Positions 54,161-64,000 of a DNA stretch of 64,000 bases are shown here, in pieces. The notes under the pieces were generated by a model. It was not told the origin of the DNA, ran no database searches, and saw nothing but the letters and a program-made list of their open reading frames with translations. The translations under genes and the position numbers were made by a program. Within the stretch, counting starts at the first letter, position 1. Each line of letters opens with the position of its first letter. Origin of the DNA: Wuchereria bancrofti (taxonomy: Eukaryota > Nematoda > Chromadorea > Rhabditida > Onchocercidae); contig SSBO01000008.1 of NCBI GenBank assembly GCA_005281725.1, positions 2,046,001-2,110,000 on the forward strand, given 5' to 3'.

Positions 54161-54250
54161 ATGGTCCAGTAATTAATGTTTAAGCTATAATCGGAACTCT
54201 AAATAACATTATTAATTAAGTAATTAATGTGTAAGTTATAATCGGAAAGT
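54161..54250 (+). pseudogene. Relic of the last exon of a third secreted-protein copy
   Basis: TATCAATCAG is followed by ATGGTCCAGTAATTAATG, matching the acceptor and start of exon 3 of gene B (TTTATCAG, then ATGGACCAGCAGTGAATG). The frame reads YGPVINV and hits a stop where gene B has the cysteine motif. The segment at 54169-54197 is repeated at 54220-54248 (AGTAATTAATG..AATCGGAA), a local duplication after loss of function. Confidence 0.6.
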
Positions 54251-54580
54251 TTTATTTGCTTTGATTGAAACAGATAACGCTTCCTCCACAAGTGAATTTT
54301 CGTTGAAATTTTAGAATTCGAAAAATTTTTCACTATAATCAAATCATTTCACAAAGTTACTTGTTCCTATAAAATTGGGATTCCAATTTAATCATTTAGA
54401 AAATTACAATTGTTGCCTAATTATTAACTTGAGACTTCGATAACTATAGTTTAGACTACAGCAAACAACTGAAACACATAAAATTTTGTCGGATTTAAGA
54501 GGCTGAGTACCACATATGTCTTCAAGGAAATGATTGTTTCTTGAATTGTAGAAAAAAAAAAAGGAAACTTACATTATTAG

Positions 54581-54838
54581 TTACCCAACAATTTTGCTAT
54601 TTCTCCCATGAAAGATGGAACCATTACAATTCATCCAACTCTTATCCTCCTTCTCCTAACCAACCCTCAATTGTAAACTGTAAGTTATTATGTTTAATAT
54701 TAAATTAAAATTAAACTTATCGTAAATAACCATCAGGAAAACGTTTATAATTTAGATAGTGGAACAGTAAATGGAAAGCGCTCTAATGGTTACAATCAAC
54801 TAAATGTAACCAGGGTAATCAGACAATCAGCATTGTAA
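54581..54838 (+). CDS. Fourth secreted-protein copy, exons 2 and 3, cysteines largely lost
   Basis: Exon 2 (54581-54679) reads VTQQFCYFSHERWNHYNSSN then SYPPSPNQPSIVN; exon 3 (54756-54838) reads YSGTVNGKRSNGYNQLNVTR then VIRQSAL and stop. Phases equal those of genes A and B, exon 2 starts like B (VTNCQICC), and exon 3 keeps the x-G-x-VNG start. The cysteines of the terminal motif are gone. No signal-peptide exon was found upstream, so it may be a pseudogene, or a diverged gene with an unrecognised first exon. Confidence 0.5.
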
Positions 54839-55507
54839 AAACTATATTTTTTCGCAGACGTTTCGGTTTTAATGTTAACAAAATTATACCGGAAAAGCCG
54901 ACAACTCTTCAACTTTGTCAGTTAAAATACAAAAAGTCCAAGTTTTGACTTATTTAATTGTTCGTATTTTATTCAATAAAACAAATCCAAACTCCTATCA
55001 TTCTCTCGCAGATTTACATTGACTGAACTTATCGGCACAAACTCATTCACATAACTTACTTTCAAATTAGAAAAAGAAATCCTGGAGATTTCTTCTTAAT
55101 CACATCAAAACACACAGTTTCACATATTTTAATTGAATGATTGAAAATTCCATCGCAATAAAAAATTTATGAAGTGTTATCAGTGAAACAACATAACACA
55201 GGAAACATAATGCAGCATGAGGAATCATAAATAAATTGCTTAAAACCAATCATAATAAAACTACATCCCAGCAGTACTGACAATCACAATCAGAAAAATA
55301 TTTTTCTAATTTTAGGAGAAAAAGTATGTTACGCACAAAATTTCTTCGAAAAGCAACTTCAACTTAGAGAGAAGGATACCAAAAATACATGGTAAATGTT
55401 CTCAAATAATCATCCATGCAAATTGTGCAAATCATAGAAATAAAAAATGCTTGGTAATAAGCTGAAAATTAAGTGATAAAATTAAGCTAGCATGAATGCT
55501 AACTGAT
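54839..55507. other. Convergent intergenic interval
   Basis: Lies between the plus-strand secreted-protein cluster and the stop of the minus-strand DBR1 gene. No exon recognised. Confidence 0.5.
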
Positions 55508-56083
55508 TCATTGTGTTGACTTATTTTCATTAATACCAGTGACCTCTCGTCGTAAAATTTCCGAGCCAGCAGGTTGTAATCCTTCGTCAATTTCATTATC
55601 AGCCCTAACAAACAATAATTAGGTGAATTTTAACGAAAAAAAAATCTTTTTACTCTTTAATTCTATATGTATTTCTTCTTAAAATATTTGTAAAAGAAAT
55701 AACCATGTCACTGAAGTCAATTTAAAAAGCTTGTGAAAGCTAAAGACTACAGCTTGGAAGACATTGCTGAAACTGTGCTTTTAGAAAAAAATTTAAAAAC
55801 TAGAAAAAAAAAACTATTCGAATATATTTTGATAGGTAAAACTTACCCTTTTTCATAATCAGTAATGGTACTGGATGGATGTTCGCCAGATTCATCATTA
55901 TTTGTCACATTTGGTGTCTTGAAATCTTTTAATAATAATGGTTCAAGCGCTGGATTTCTATCAATAATAAAGTCGCTTTTGTCGTCGAAATCCTAAGCAA
56001 AAAAGTAGAAATTTTTAAAAATCCAAATGTCAATGTCAAATACTTGTTAAAAATGCATCCATATCTATATCTAATCTATCTGT

Positions 56084-56174
<91 letters not shown>

Positions 56175-59100
56175 GAATCAATCAATCAAATTTCATTCTT
56201 TCTTACTCTCACTCACACTCTCCCTCTCGTCTATCTATTTATCTAATCTATCAGGAGTGAACTACTGTATTATGCAATAACTCGGAATATTTTCTCGCTT
56301 AAAAACATCTTATAAGAAATCTAAGATGATTAATTTTAGAAAAACTAAGATCACTAGAATTTTGTTTAGAATTGCTAAAATCACTTTCACTTAAATTTTG
56401 CATAACAAATAAAATTGACAGGATAATCGTAAAGTTTGAAAGTATCACCTCTTTTCTTTCAAAAGTTCGGCTTTTCAGAACACTTTCGGAATCGCCATTC
56501 TTGCTAATGTAATAGGGGATACCAAGTCCACTCATCGAAAGTGAACAAAGCATTTCATTTAAATCTTTAATTCCAAGTTTTGCACAGAATTCTGTTGACT
56601 GAGGATTTCTAGAAAACAGAGAAGAGTTTATTGATCGCTTCATAATTTCCACAAAAATTTATCTAGAAGTAGGCCTCAATTTTGGATAATTTTTGCTACT
56701 CTCTTAACTTTGGTTAGTAACAATTCACAATTCGCTGAGCTCACCTGTAATACAATTCTTGAGAATTATCGTCTGTTCCACCTGCTCTATGTGGCCACGC
56801 TGTCATCTTAAAATTCCTTGGAACTGTAAAATCCCCACCATATATTTCTTCCACTTTTGTTAGTTCCTCTTCAGTTGGTCTGAAGTCCCAACGTTCATTG
56901 CGTGTATGTTGTGACGGCATATAGATATTCTAGAAAAAAAAAAAAAAAAAAATCAAATCCTAAATCAAGATTTTTTTTGAAGTGTAAGAATGCCAAAACA
57001 ATCAATTTGGATTCAGTGTAAAGCTTTAACCAACATGTTAACGTGCTTAAATCCTTTAATCAGTACTTTACACGGATGGCTTATACACGAAACTCACATC
57101 TATCAAAACTTCTGTTTTTAGGCTTGCTACGTAAATTTCCTTTTTCTGAGATTAAAATGAAAAATCAACAAATAAAAACTGGAATACTGGCATTACTTTC
57201 ATGGAAAATAGATATTCCATTTTATGAAAAAAGACACATACGCTTTTGTCTACTGATGTAAGAGCGTCCGTTGCTCTCAGAATTGCTAACCATGTCGGAT
57301 CATAAGACAGATTTAGCGAAACATTTTCATCAACATCGAATTCTAAGGCCTGAAATGAACAGAAATACTATTCAAGAATAAAAACTTGAAAAGATTATAG
57401 TTGCCGGGAAACTATATCCTTTAATATTCAGTAAAATAATAAAACAATGCATTCGTTACTGTTCATGAGCTAAAAGTTGTTTTCTACATTTTAGTAACGC
57501 TAATAAATACGTGGAAAAATTTCCTATCTATAACCAATGGTAAGATAAAGCTATCTTGAGATTTACCTAATGCATATACTCAATTTACGTTATAATTACC
57601 TGCAAAAAATGCCTTCGTGGAAGTGGCTTATCCAGTGACAGAAATTTGGTTGGTTCAAAATTATTTTCAGAGTTATTTTTATTCAGATGAGGTACCAAAG
57701 CTGCAAAAAAACAGTGCATATGTGCTGCCAACCAGTAACGCGGCTTCAATACCTGTAAACAGAAAAAAAAAATTCAATACTTCGACTTGCCTTTATTTCA
57801 GTAACAAAAGCCAAACCTTGAAAAATTCCGTGTCGTGAACATCAGCAAGAATTACTAAGAACTTGTCTTACTAAGAATTACTAAGACACTGAATGTCTAA
57901 GGCCCTAGTTATAAGTAGGAATCAACTCAAGTCGTAATAAGAAGCAACATAAGTTATAGTTTTTCATCTATGTCATTCATACCTAATCAATCTTACAACA
58001 ATAACGTAGATTCACCTTCATCAAAGTCTGAAAAAAGATGATCGGATATGAATTCAAAAGCAATGTTAACCAAATGATAAATGAGATGTACGCTCCACAG
58101 GAAGGCAAAGAGTTCGGCAAACTTCAAACCCTTCGTGGCAAGGGAGCAACAACTTTTTAACCTTCGCACAATTCCAAATACGTTATATACAAGCGCACGG
58201 AAAACCCGATTGAAGGTTATTACTAGGAACCGAACCTTACACCCACTGCTTACTGCAGTGACCCATACCATTACACTTCCATATCTAATCAGAATCCGAC
58301 CAACCAAAGGAAGAACCTTTTATAATGAATTGTAAGCCATGAACCACTAGAACCCCATGTGCCCATTATTTAACTGTTTCCTATTGCTATGTCATCTCAA
58401 ATAACACATCCACCTACATGTAATAGTGTCATAGAAGCCGGATTTCCAATCGCATTCTTTTTCAAATCTTCTTCAAAATATGGTTTCAACCTCAGTAATT
58501 GCTTAACATCGCCGTAATCAGTGATGCCTGCTGGCCAGTCATGTGTAACCATTATATCGATTTGTGGTTCTGAAGTAAACGAAAAGTCTAAAATCTTAAC
58601 GCTACGACCGAATAACGGACGAAAAAAAGACGGCCAGTCAGAAAAACGGTATATGCAGCGGCAAAAAAAAAAAACCGAAGTCGAAGATGGAAACAGCCTA
58701 TCTAATCTACTTAGTTTTAGACTAACTTGGCCTTAAATTGCACAGTAACATCAAGAGCGTAAGTCTGGAATGGGTGCAGCTTATCACTTCAACGGACATA
58801 AATAACTAACAAAAATTTGATGATCACGACAAGATCTTCGATAGGAAAGCAAGTGAGAGATGAAATATATAATAAAATTTTAATAGACTTGTCGGTTAAG
58901 CAAAATATATTTCCAAAAAAAAATCAATTAAAAAAAAACAATATACCATTTGGATTCCTCGGCTTCAACTGCTTTAAACGAAATATATCGACAGAACGCA
59001 CATGATACGCAGAAACAACTGCACCATAATCAGTAAATGGAGGGCGTTCCCAATGACCTTAAATGAAGTGGAAATTTTGACAAATGAAATTATATCACAA

Positions 59101-60714
59101 CCTGAAACCAGACCTAACTATAGACATATCCTCATAAGTACATTAAATAGAATTTCAAACTAAATTCCGAATTCTTAGTGAAATACCAACATGATATAGG
59201 AAAGTAACCAAGGAAATGAAAAGGTAAATCACGTACCTTTATTATAGTCATTTTTATTATAGATGCCCGAAAGACCAGCTATTCGGAGCCCTGCAAATTG
59301 CACAACAGATGCATGCCCTAAATAGAAAATTTTCGGTGCGACCCATCCGCCATAAGGCAATTCTTGCAGATAACCTGAAGCTTCATGATTCCCTCCAACG
59401 AAAATTGTTAATACTGGTGCCTCCTAAAACAAAATAACGAGTAATACAAATCCAAACTTTCTTTAGCGAAATTAGTTCAATTTTCTTATTATTTAATACA
59501 ACGTTTAGTATACATCTGTTGAATAAAACAACGCGTACAGAAACAACCACATCACTATAAAAGCAAACTTAGGATGTAAAACGTAAACAACTGCCGACCA
59601 TCCACATATAATTTTAAATAAATACCACATAATTCAAACAATTCGATATTTCAGCAACACCAATTACATGTGTCCTTGATACCACAGTAATGTACCTATT
59701 ACTCATAAGAATAGTTCATACTATTCTGTTCATACTATACATATGGTTTACAATACAACCCTCTTTACTCCAAAGCAAAGCTTAATCTTACTGATTCGCC
59801 AGAATAATAACGATGAAAACTTTGCAGATGTCGATATTTCTCAGGTACATGCATATGTTTCAAATCACCATAGTTTCGAACTGCCTGCAAAAATAAAGTT
59901 CTTGAAAAATGAAATTAAAGATATATACTTTGCTGTCAGAAAACAGTTCCCTCAAAAACTGGGAACAATTTCAAAGAATTAAAATTTCTCGATAAATCTC
60001 TTGCCTTGACAACAATTGCTGTACTTCTATATAACTACTTCTGAAGTCAAAAAAAAAAAAAACAGATTTGGCAAACAAAACCATTTTCTCAGTACTACCT
60101 TAAAAAATTTGCATACCAAAAATCACACGATCCAGACAATTCGACATTTATATATGTCTTTCTACTACTTATTTGCTGCTCCAAAAAAAGTTCCACAATG
60201 TTCTACTTTAAATGATAGAACTACGAAAAAAAGTTTCGTTAACACATCTGCCTAGCATTACTACATAAAGACAACGTAAAAATAGAAAGGGTAATTATTC
60301 TGTAATGGACAGAACGTTACTTCGTAGTCACCGCAGCTAATGAGCAAATCGAATTTATAGCCTTCTCGTCGCTCGATCTCTGCCAACGTTGCATAAATTT
60401 TATCCATCTCACCATGCGAACAACCAGCAACCGCTGCAATATTAAATTTGCTACTTGTATCTCACAGCAAACACTACTGTAACAGCAATATCCTCCAGAA
60501 CATGGGATTCAACATGCTTTGACTTAACTCCAGTATTTTCTTATAAGAAGATATAATACTGACCGATATGAATCTTACGACTCAACTTTTGTCGTTTAAC
60601 AGATTGGGTAACACCTGAATTCGAATTTGCTGAAGTGGATGGCTGTTCCTCAGATGAAGCCGAGTTGTCATTTTGCTTACATTCATCTCCTTCATTTCCT
60701 GTGCTGTCATCCAT
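55508..60714 (-). CDS. dbr1: DBR1, RNA lariat debranching enzyme
   Basis: Twelve exons: 60564-60714, 60321-60433, 59792-59884, 59237-59423, 58947-59057, 58418-58569, 57600-57752, 57242-57349, 56745-56929, 56449-56608, 55847-55992, 55508-55604; 551 residues, human DBR1 being 544. The enzyme cuts the 2'-5' bond of intron lariats in the nucleus. All metallophosphoesterase ligands are visible: GCSHGE (C55, H57), CGDYE (D86), GGNHEA (N131, H132), THDWP (H228), AAHMH (H280, H282). Family blocks include [57 protein letters not shown] and [13 protein letters not shown]. About 50 residues of polar extension with KRQKLSRK, a possible nuclear signal, precede the catalytic domain. The C-terminal tail is acidic. 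Confidence 0.95.
56084..56190. repeat. ATCA tetranucleotide microsatellite
   Basis: About 25 near-perfect ATCA/CAAT units in the DBR1 intron between exons 55847-55992 and 56449-56608, followed by CT-rich low-complexity sequence. Probably length-variable between individuals. Confidence 0.95.
58010..58340. other. Less AT-rich island inside a DBR1 intron
   Basis: Base composition is close to even, unlike the flanking intron, and both strands stay open for 84 to 104 codons. No protein family is recognised. The minus strand carries GGTTCGGTTCC, one base from a polymerase III B box, and a CACTGC/GCAGTG hairpin. A decayed SINE-like or other mobile insertion is the favoured reading, but no target-site duplication was identified. 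Confidence 0.35.
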
Positions 60715-61470
60715 AATATGCGTTTCAGATAAAAATAAAACAATCTAAATTATAAAAAAATATATACATATAAATTTAAGCGCTATCAACTTGTACAGTA
60801 CTTTCTGGTTTTGGAATAGCAGAGAAATAGCAGAGAATAGCAGAGAAATTCTGGGTGATGTGATGATGGTGAGACTTCAAACAAAAAAAGCAAGATGATA
60901 AATGCATTTTCTTAAGTCAAGTAGCTCAATAAACTAGTAGACTTGAGGAAACAATTTAGCAATTAGTTCACCAGCTTCCCCTGAAAACCTTTAGATTTGA
61001 TGCTTAGAAGTCATACTATCATCAGTGAAATTGGTACAGTAACCATCTGAACGAATCGGGAAAGTGAAAAAACAAGTGGTTGATAGTGTTTGCTGATTTA
61101 TTCTCTAAACAAAAATAATTCACAAATTTCAATAAAAATCACGAAAATTCGCACAAGAACTATGATTAAAGCATTTAAACTACCAGATTAGCTAAAATTG
61201 AAATGTTTGCCTATAGGAATTAAATATAGGAATTAAATTAAGTTATCGTCTTATTCCTTACTTATGATGGAAACAAGCAACTAACATTTACATTCTGGAT
61301 GTCTTTTTAACAACAACGCCGAATTATAATGCCTAAGTTTACCCTAGCCTCACTACCTTAACAAAGACGTCAATACTAGACGTCAATAAAAAAAATGTCA
61401 GATGAGATTCAAAATTAACAGAGTCCCACTATGCAAACGTCTAATCCGAACTCAACTAAAGCTTGTTTCT
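60715..61470. other. Intergenic interval upstream of DBR1
   Basis: No exon recognised. A short AATAGCAGAGAA direct repeat near 60.81-60.85 kb is the only structure seen. Probably includes the DBR1 promoter. Confidence 0.5.
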
Positions 61471-61656
61471 TCACAAATAAGCGATACAAGCATTCTGCTC
61501 TGTCATCAACGTAAAATCAGGATGACACCATGAATCATTTTCAGAAGTAGCATTGGTTGATCGATCTTGTTCCCTTATATAGTTGGGTTGCGTTTCCGAT
61601 TCATTTGGTGAATGGGCCTTAATTTGATCACGTACGAGAAGCGCAGTGCATCCAAT
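61471..61656 (-). CDS. Isolated last exon of an unrecognised gene
   Basis: Preceded by a CTGTAG acceptor at 61657 and open for 61 codons to a TGA, reading IGCTALLVRDQIKAHSPNES, later REQDRSTNATSENDSWCHPD, and ending MTEQNACIAYL. Composition and codon content look coding rather than random. No upstream exon was identified before the neighbouring exon at 62379, so this may be an alternative 3' exon of that gene or the end of a separate gene. Family not recognised. Confidence 0.45.
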   Translation of the reverse strand: MGCTALLVRDQIKAHSPNESETQPNYIREQDRSTNATSENDSWCHPDFTLMTEQNACIAYL

Positions 61657-62378
61657 CTACAGAAGCATTTATAGGTCTCTTCCTGATGATTAAAAATCAT
61701 TCCTTAGGAAATAATTTTTTGTTTTTTTTTCCTTCATAATTTCTAGTATTTATTTTATTACTCATTTCAGAAAATATTTAAAGTAATTTACTTCCAGTTA
61801 ATCAGAAGAAATAATTGATGTTATCGCAATAAGGTCATGTGAAACGATCATGTCAAACGCTGTTTCACTTCTGAAGAGTCATCTATGTAGCAGATAGCTA
61901 TAAAAATAGAAAACTGAAATGAAAGTCCAAAGCAAAAGGAAAAATTACAAATCAGTGTAATGAATTAGGAATTTTTTACATTACATATATATGAAATAGA
62001 TGAGCATGGAGGACCAGTGAATAGTTTGGCATTGAAAGTGGAACTATTTAAATACAGCAAGTATTTTAACTATACCAGTAACAGTGAAACGTTTAAAAGA
62101 GCATAATGAATGTGATGAATAAATATTTGATATTGGAATATATAGTTCAAATAAAATAGTCTAAGATATAAACACATTGGTAATTATTACTTAAAAAAAC
62201 TAATTTCCCTTAATTAGTAATCTAACCTAAGCAAACAAATTAATAATCCTTTTATACGATACATCTCTAGCCCGACTATATTCTAATTAGCTATGCCGAT
62301 TAGTCATGGTATTTATGAAAGGATTTAAGTCGTTCCGTATGCGTTAATGACAATTTGATTCTGAATTAATTTTCTTTT
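61657..62378. other. Interval without a recognised exon
   Basis: AT-rich; no exon or repeat identified. Confidence 0.5.
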
Positions 62379-62516
62379 CTACATTTTTCTGAGTGAAGAT
62401 ATCTTCGTTAGCACCAACTTTGCGTCAGATAAAATGTTGTTAAAAACATCCTTCTGATCAACGTAAACGTAATGTCCAGTACCGTTTATAACCTTCAGTG
62501 CAGAATGTGTAATATT
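62379..62516 (-). CDS. C-terminal exon of an ABHD4/5-type alpha/beta hydrolase
   Basis: One exon open for 45 codons to TAG, reading NITHSALKVINGTGHYVYVD, then QKDVFNNILSDAKLVL and TKISSLRKM. The block around GTGHYVYVDQ and the following xxFN closely resembles the end of ABHD5/CGI-58 (GAGHYVYADQ...FN), where the histidine belongs to the hydrolase-fold triad. The acceptor AAAG is weak, so the 5' border is approximate. No penultimate exon was found in the next 1.5 kb, so either the upstream intron extends beyond the window or this is a fragment of a broken gene. Confidence 0.55.
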   Translation of the reverse strand, partial: NITHSALKVINGTGHYVYVDQKDVFNNILSDAKLVLTKISSLRKM

Positions 62517-63545
62517 CTTTCATTCTTCTATGTGTGTTCTATAGGAATTGATTATAAAAAGAAAAGAAAAAAGAAAAAAAAATTGAAGAAAAGTACACAG
62601 CATGCAAAATAGACAAAAATTTGAAATCCAAATTCTCAAATTAAACTTGTCCAATTCAGCATTAATAAGAATTATCTTAAGATTTCCAAACCTCATAATG
62701 ATTCATTCCGATACGTTCGTTTTTTACCGCTTTATTAAACTACGTTACTACTTTATGTAAGATTGACTGTGCGGACATACTTTGTACATGCCGACAAAAA
62801 GTACGGTTGATAATTCTGCGTGAACGTGCGCATAAGCCTATACTGCCTTGCTTCTAAATTTTTTTCTTAAAAACATTCAAAAAATAGACATGGAGTAATT
62901 TAACTAATGAAATAAGGATAGATCTGAAATCTAGAACTCAAACTACGTACCTCACATGATTCGACTTGGAATGATTTATTCTACATTTCTTAAGCTAAAC
63001 CGATCAATGCTAATTCATTTCAAGCAATTAATGAATACTATCGGCAGTGAAGTTTTAAATGGAATAATTATAAAGAATTTAAATATTCTTTTTCCCTAAT
63101 TCACTTTTGCTGACATTGAGGAGCACTACTGATTCCCCGAACATCATCATTATGTTTCATTACGCAACTTATTTCACTGAAATTTAACATGGATTCAACT
63201 AATTAAAATCAGCATTTCAATAATGATTAACCAATTGTAATTCAACCGAATAACGTTCGATATACTCTACGAATAGAAAGGATATTAAAATTGCTAAATG
63301 CTGATGCAAATAAAGACGAGTATATATATAAATAATTCAGAGATTACTTTGCTAATTCCTTAACCAAAATATATTTTCAAAAACAAATTCTCATCATCTC
63401 TAATCAATTAAGTAACACTTTAAACGCACTCATCTCCAGCATACCTCGTCTGTACTTTCATTTCAAAAATTGAGAAAAATAAAGTTAGATTTCCCTAGCC
63501 TTCAATTAAAAATGCCGTTCATGCTTGATAACAAATTTCCAATTT
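62517..63545. other. Interval without a recognised exon
   Basis: A somewhat less AT-rich segment at 62760-62850 has a short minus-strand frame (RRIINRTFCRHVQSMSAQS) between AG and GT signals but no recognisable family. The rest is AT-rich. Confidence 0.4.
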
Positions 63546-64000
63546 TCCCGCGTTCGCGCTAATGAACATTTATTCACTTCTGCACTAGCGAACATTTATT
63601 TTTGCCCGTTCTCGCTTGCAGATTTCAAATTCTCCCGCCTTCTCGCGAACGAACATTTTTCTCTGCCGCGTTCTCGCGAGCGAACATTTCTTTTTGTCGC
63701 GTTGTCGCGAACGAATATTTTTTTCTGCCGCGTTCTCGCGAACGAATATTTTTATCTGCCGCGTTCTCGCCAGCGAACATTTTTCTCTGCTACGTTCTCG
63801 CGAGCGAATATTTCTTTTTGTCGCATTCTCACGAACGAATATTTTTATCTGCCGCGTTCTCGCGAACGAACATTTTTCTCTGCCACGTTCTCGCGAACGA
63901 ACATTTTTATCTGCCGCGTTCTCGCGAACGAACATTTTTCTTCTGCCGCGTTCTGGCCACTGAACAGTTTTTTTTGTCGCATTCTCGCGAACGAACATTT
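63546..64000. repeat. 31-bp minisatellite, about 14 copies, running off the right edge
   Basis: Head-to-tail units of 31 bp built on CGTTCTCGCGAACGAACATT followed by a T-rich stretch and CTGCCG or TTGTCG. The first units (63546-63640) are degenerate and later ones are well conserved. Each contains TCGCGA inside the longer near-palindrome GTTCTCGCGAAC. GC content is far above the rest of the window. Because three units make 93 bases, reading frames stay open on both strands (about 115 and 137 codons); the products are repetitive (RENATKK, SRERGRE on minus) and not called as genes. Confidence 0.92.

Noticed and set aside
57993..58307. 104-codon minus-strand frame in a DBR1 intron
   Set aside because: Lies within an intron whose flanking exons join exactly in phase; no recognisable domain. 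Kept only as a composition anomaly.
63585..63998. Long open frames on both strands of the minisatellite
   Set aside because: Openness is a consequence of a 31-bp unit free of stops in several frames; the peptides are purely repetitive and there is no splice or start evidence.
1..64000. CRISPR array, bacterial operon or Wolbachia insertion
   Set aside because: No regularly spaced repeats with unique spacers, no ribosome-binding-site-led gene runs and no bacterial protein were seen; the minisatellite has no spacers.

Overview
The window looks like nuclear DNA of a nematode, most likely a spirurid or filarial species. It is very AT-rich with many A/T homopolymer runs. Genes are split into small exons by introns with GT..AG borders and short T-rich acceptors (mostly TTTCAG). 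The gene set is animal. The clade is inferred from composition, gene structure and protein similarity recalled from memory; no search was run. No bacterial or viral gene was seen. All exons were joined by hand from splice signals and reading-frame phase, so each gene model is a prediction, but phases close exactly in every gene given as complete.

Layout. 1-19.7 kb, minus strand: 5' part of a large cadherin (15 exons, six extracellular repeats) running off the left edge, with one 8.1-kb intron rich in repeats. 19.7-27.5 kb: no convincing gene; one 185-bp tandem duplication. 27.6-31.1 kb, minus: an 8-exon gene joining nicotinamide riboside kinase to the large subunit of molybdopterin synthase in one frame. 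32.2-32.7 kb: orphan exons. 33.1-37.5 kb, minus: a 10-exon gene for an unrecognised 295-residue protein with an acidic tail. 38.0-41.0 kb, minus: NSMCE1, the RING-like subunit of the SMC5/6 complex. 41.4-41.6 kb: two tRNA-like sequences in opposite orientation. 43.0-46.1 kb, minus: an unrecognised 532-residue protein with an internal repeat. 47.4-54.8 kb, plus: a small cluster of related secreted-protein genes, two intact and two partial or decayed. 55.5-60.7 kb, minus: DBR1, lariat debranching enzyme, 12 exons. 61.5-62.5 kb, minus: two isolated terminal exons, one the C-terminus of an ABHD4/5-type hydrolase. 63.5-64.0 kb: a GC-rich 31-bp minisatellite running off the right edge.

The housekeeping genes serve unrelated processes: cell adhesion, NAD salvage plus molybdenum cofactor synthesis, genome maintenance, and intron lariat turnover. 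Nothing indicates an operon of functionally linked genes. The most unusual items are the kinase/MoaE fusion, the secreted-protein cluster caught in birth and decay, the two unrecognised multi-exon genes, the paired tRNA-like elements and the minisatellite.
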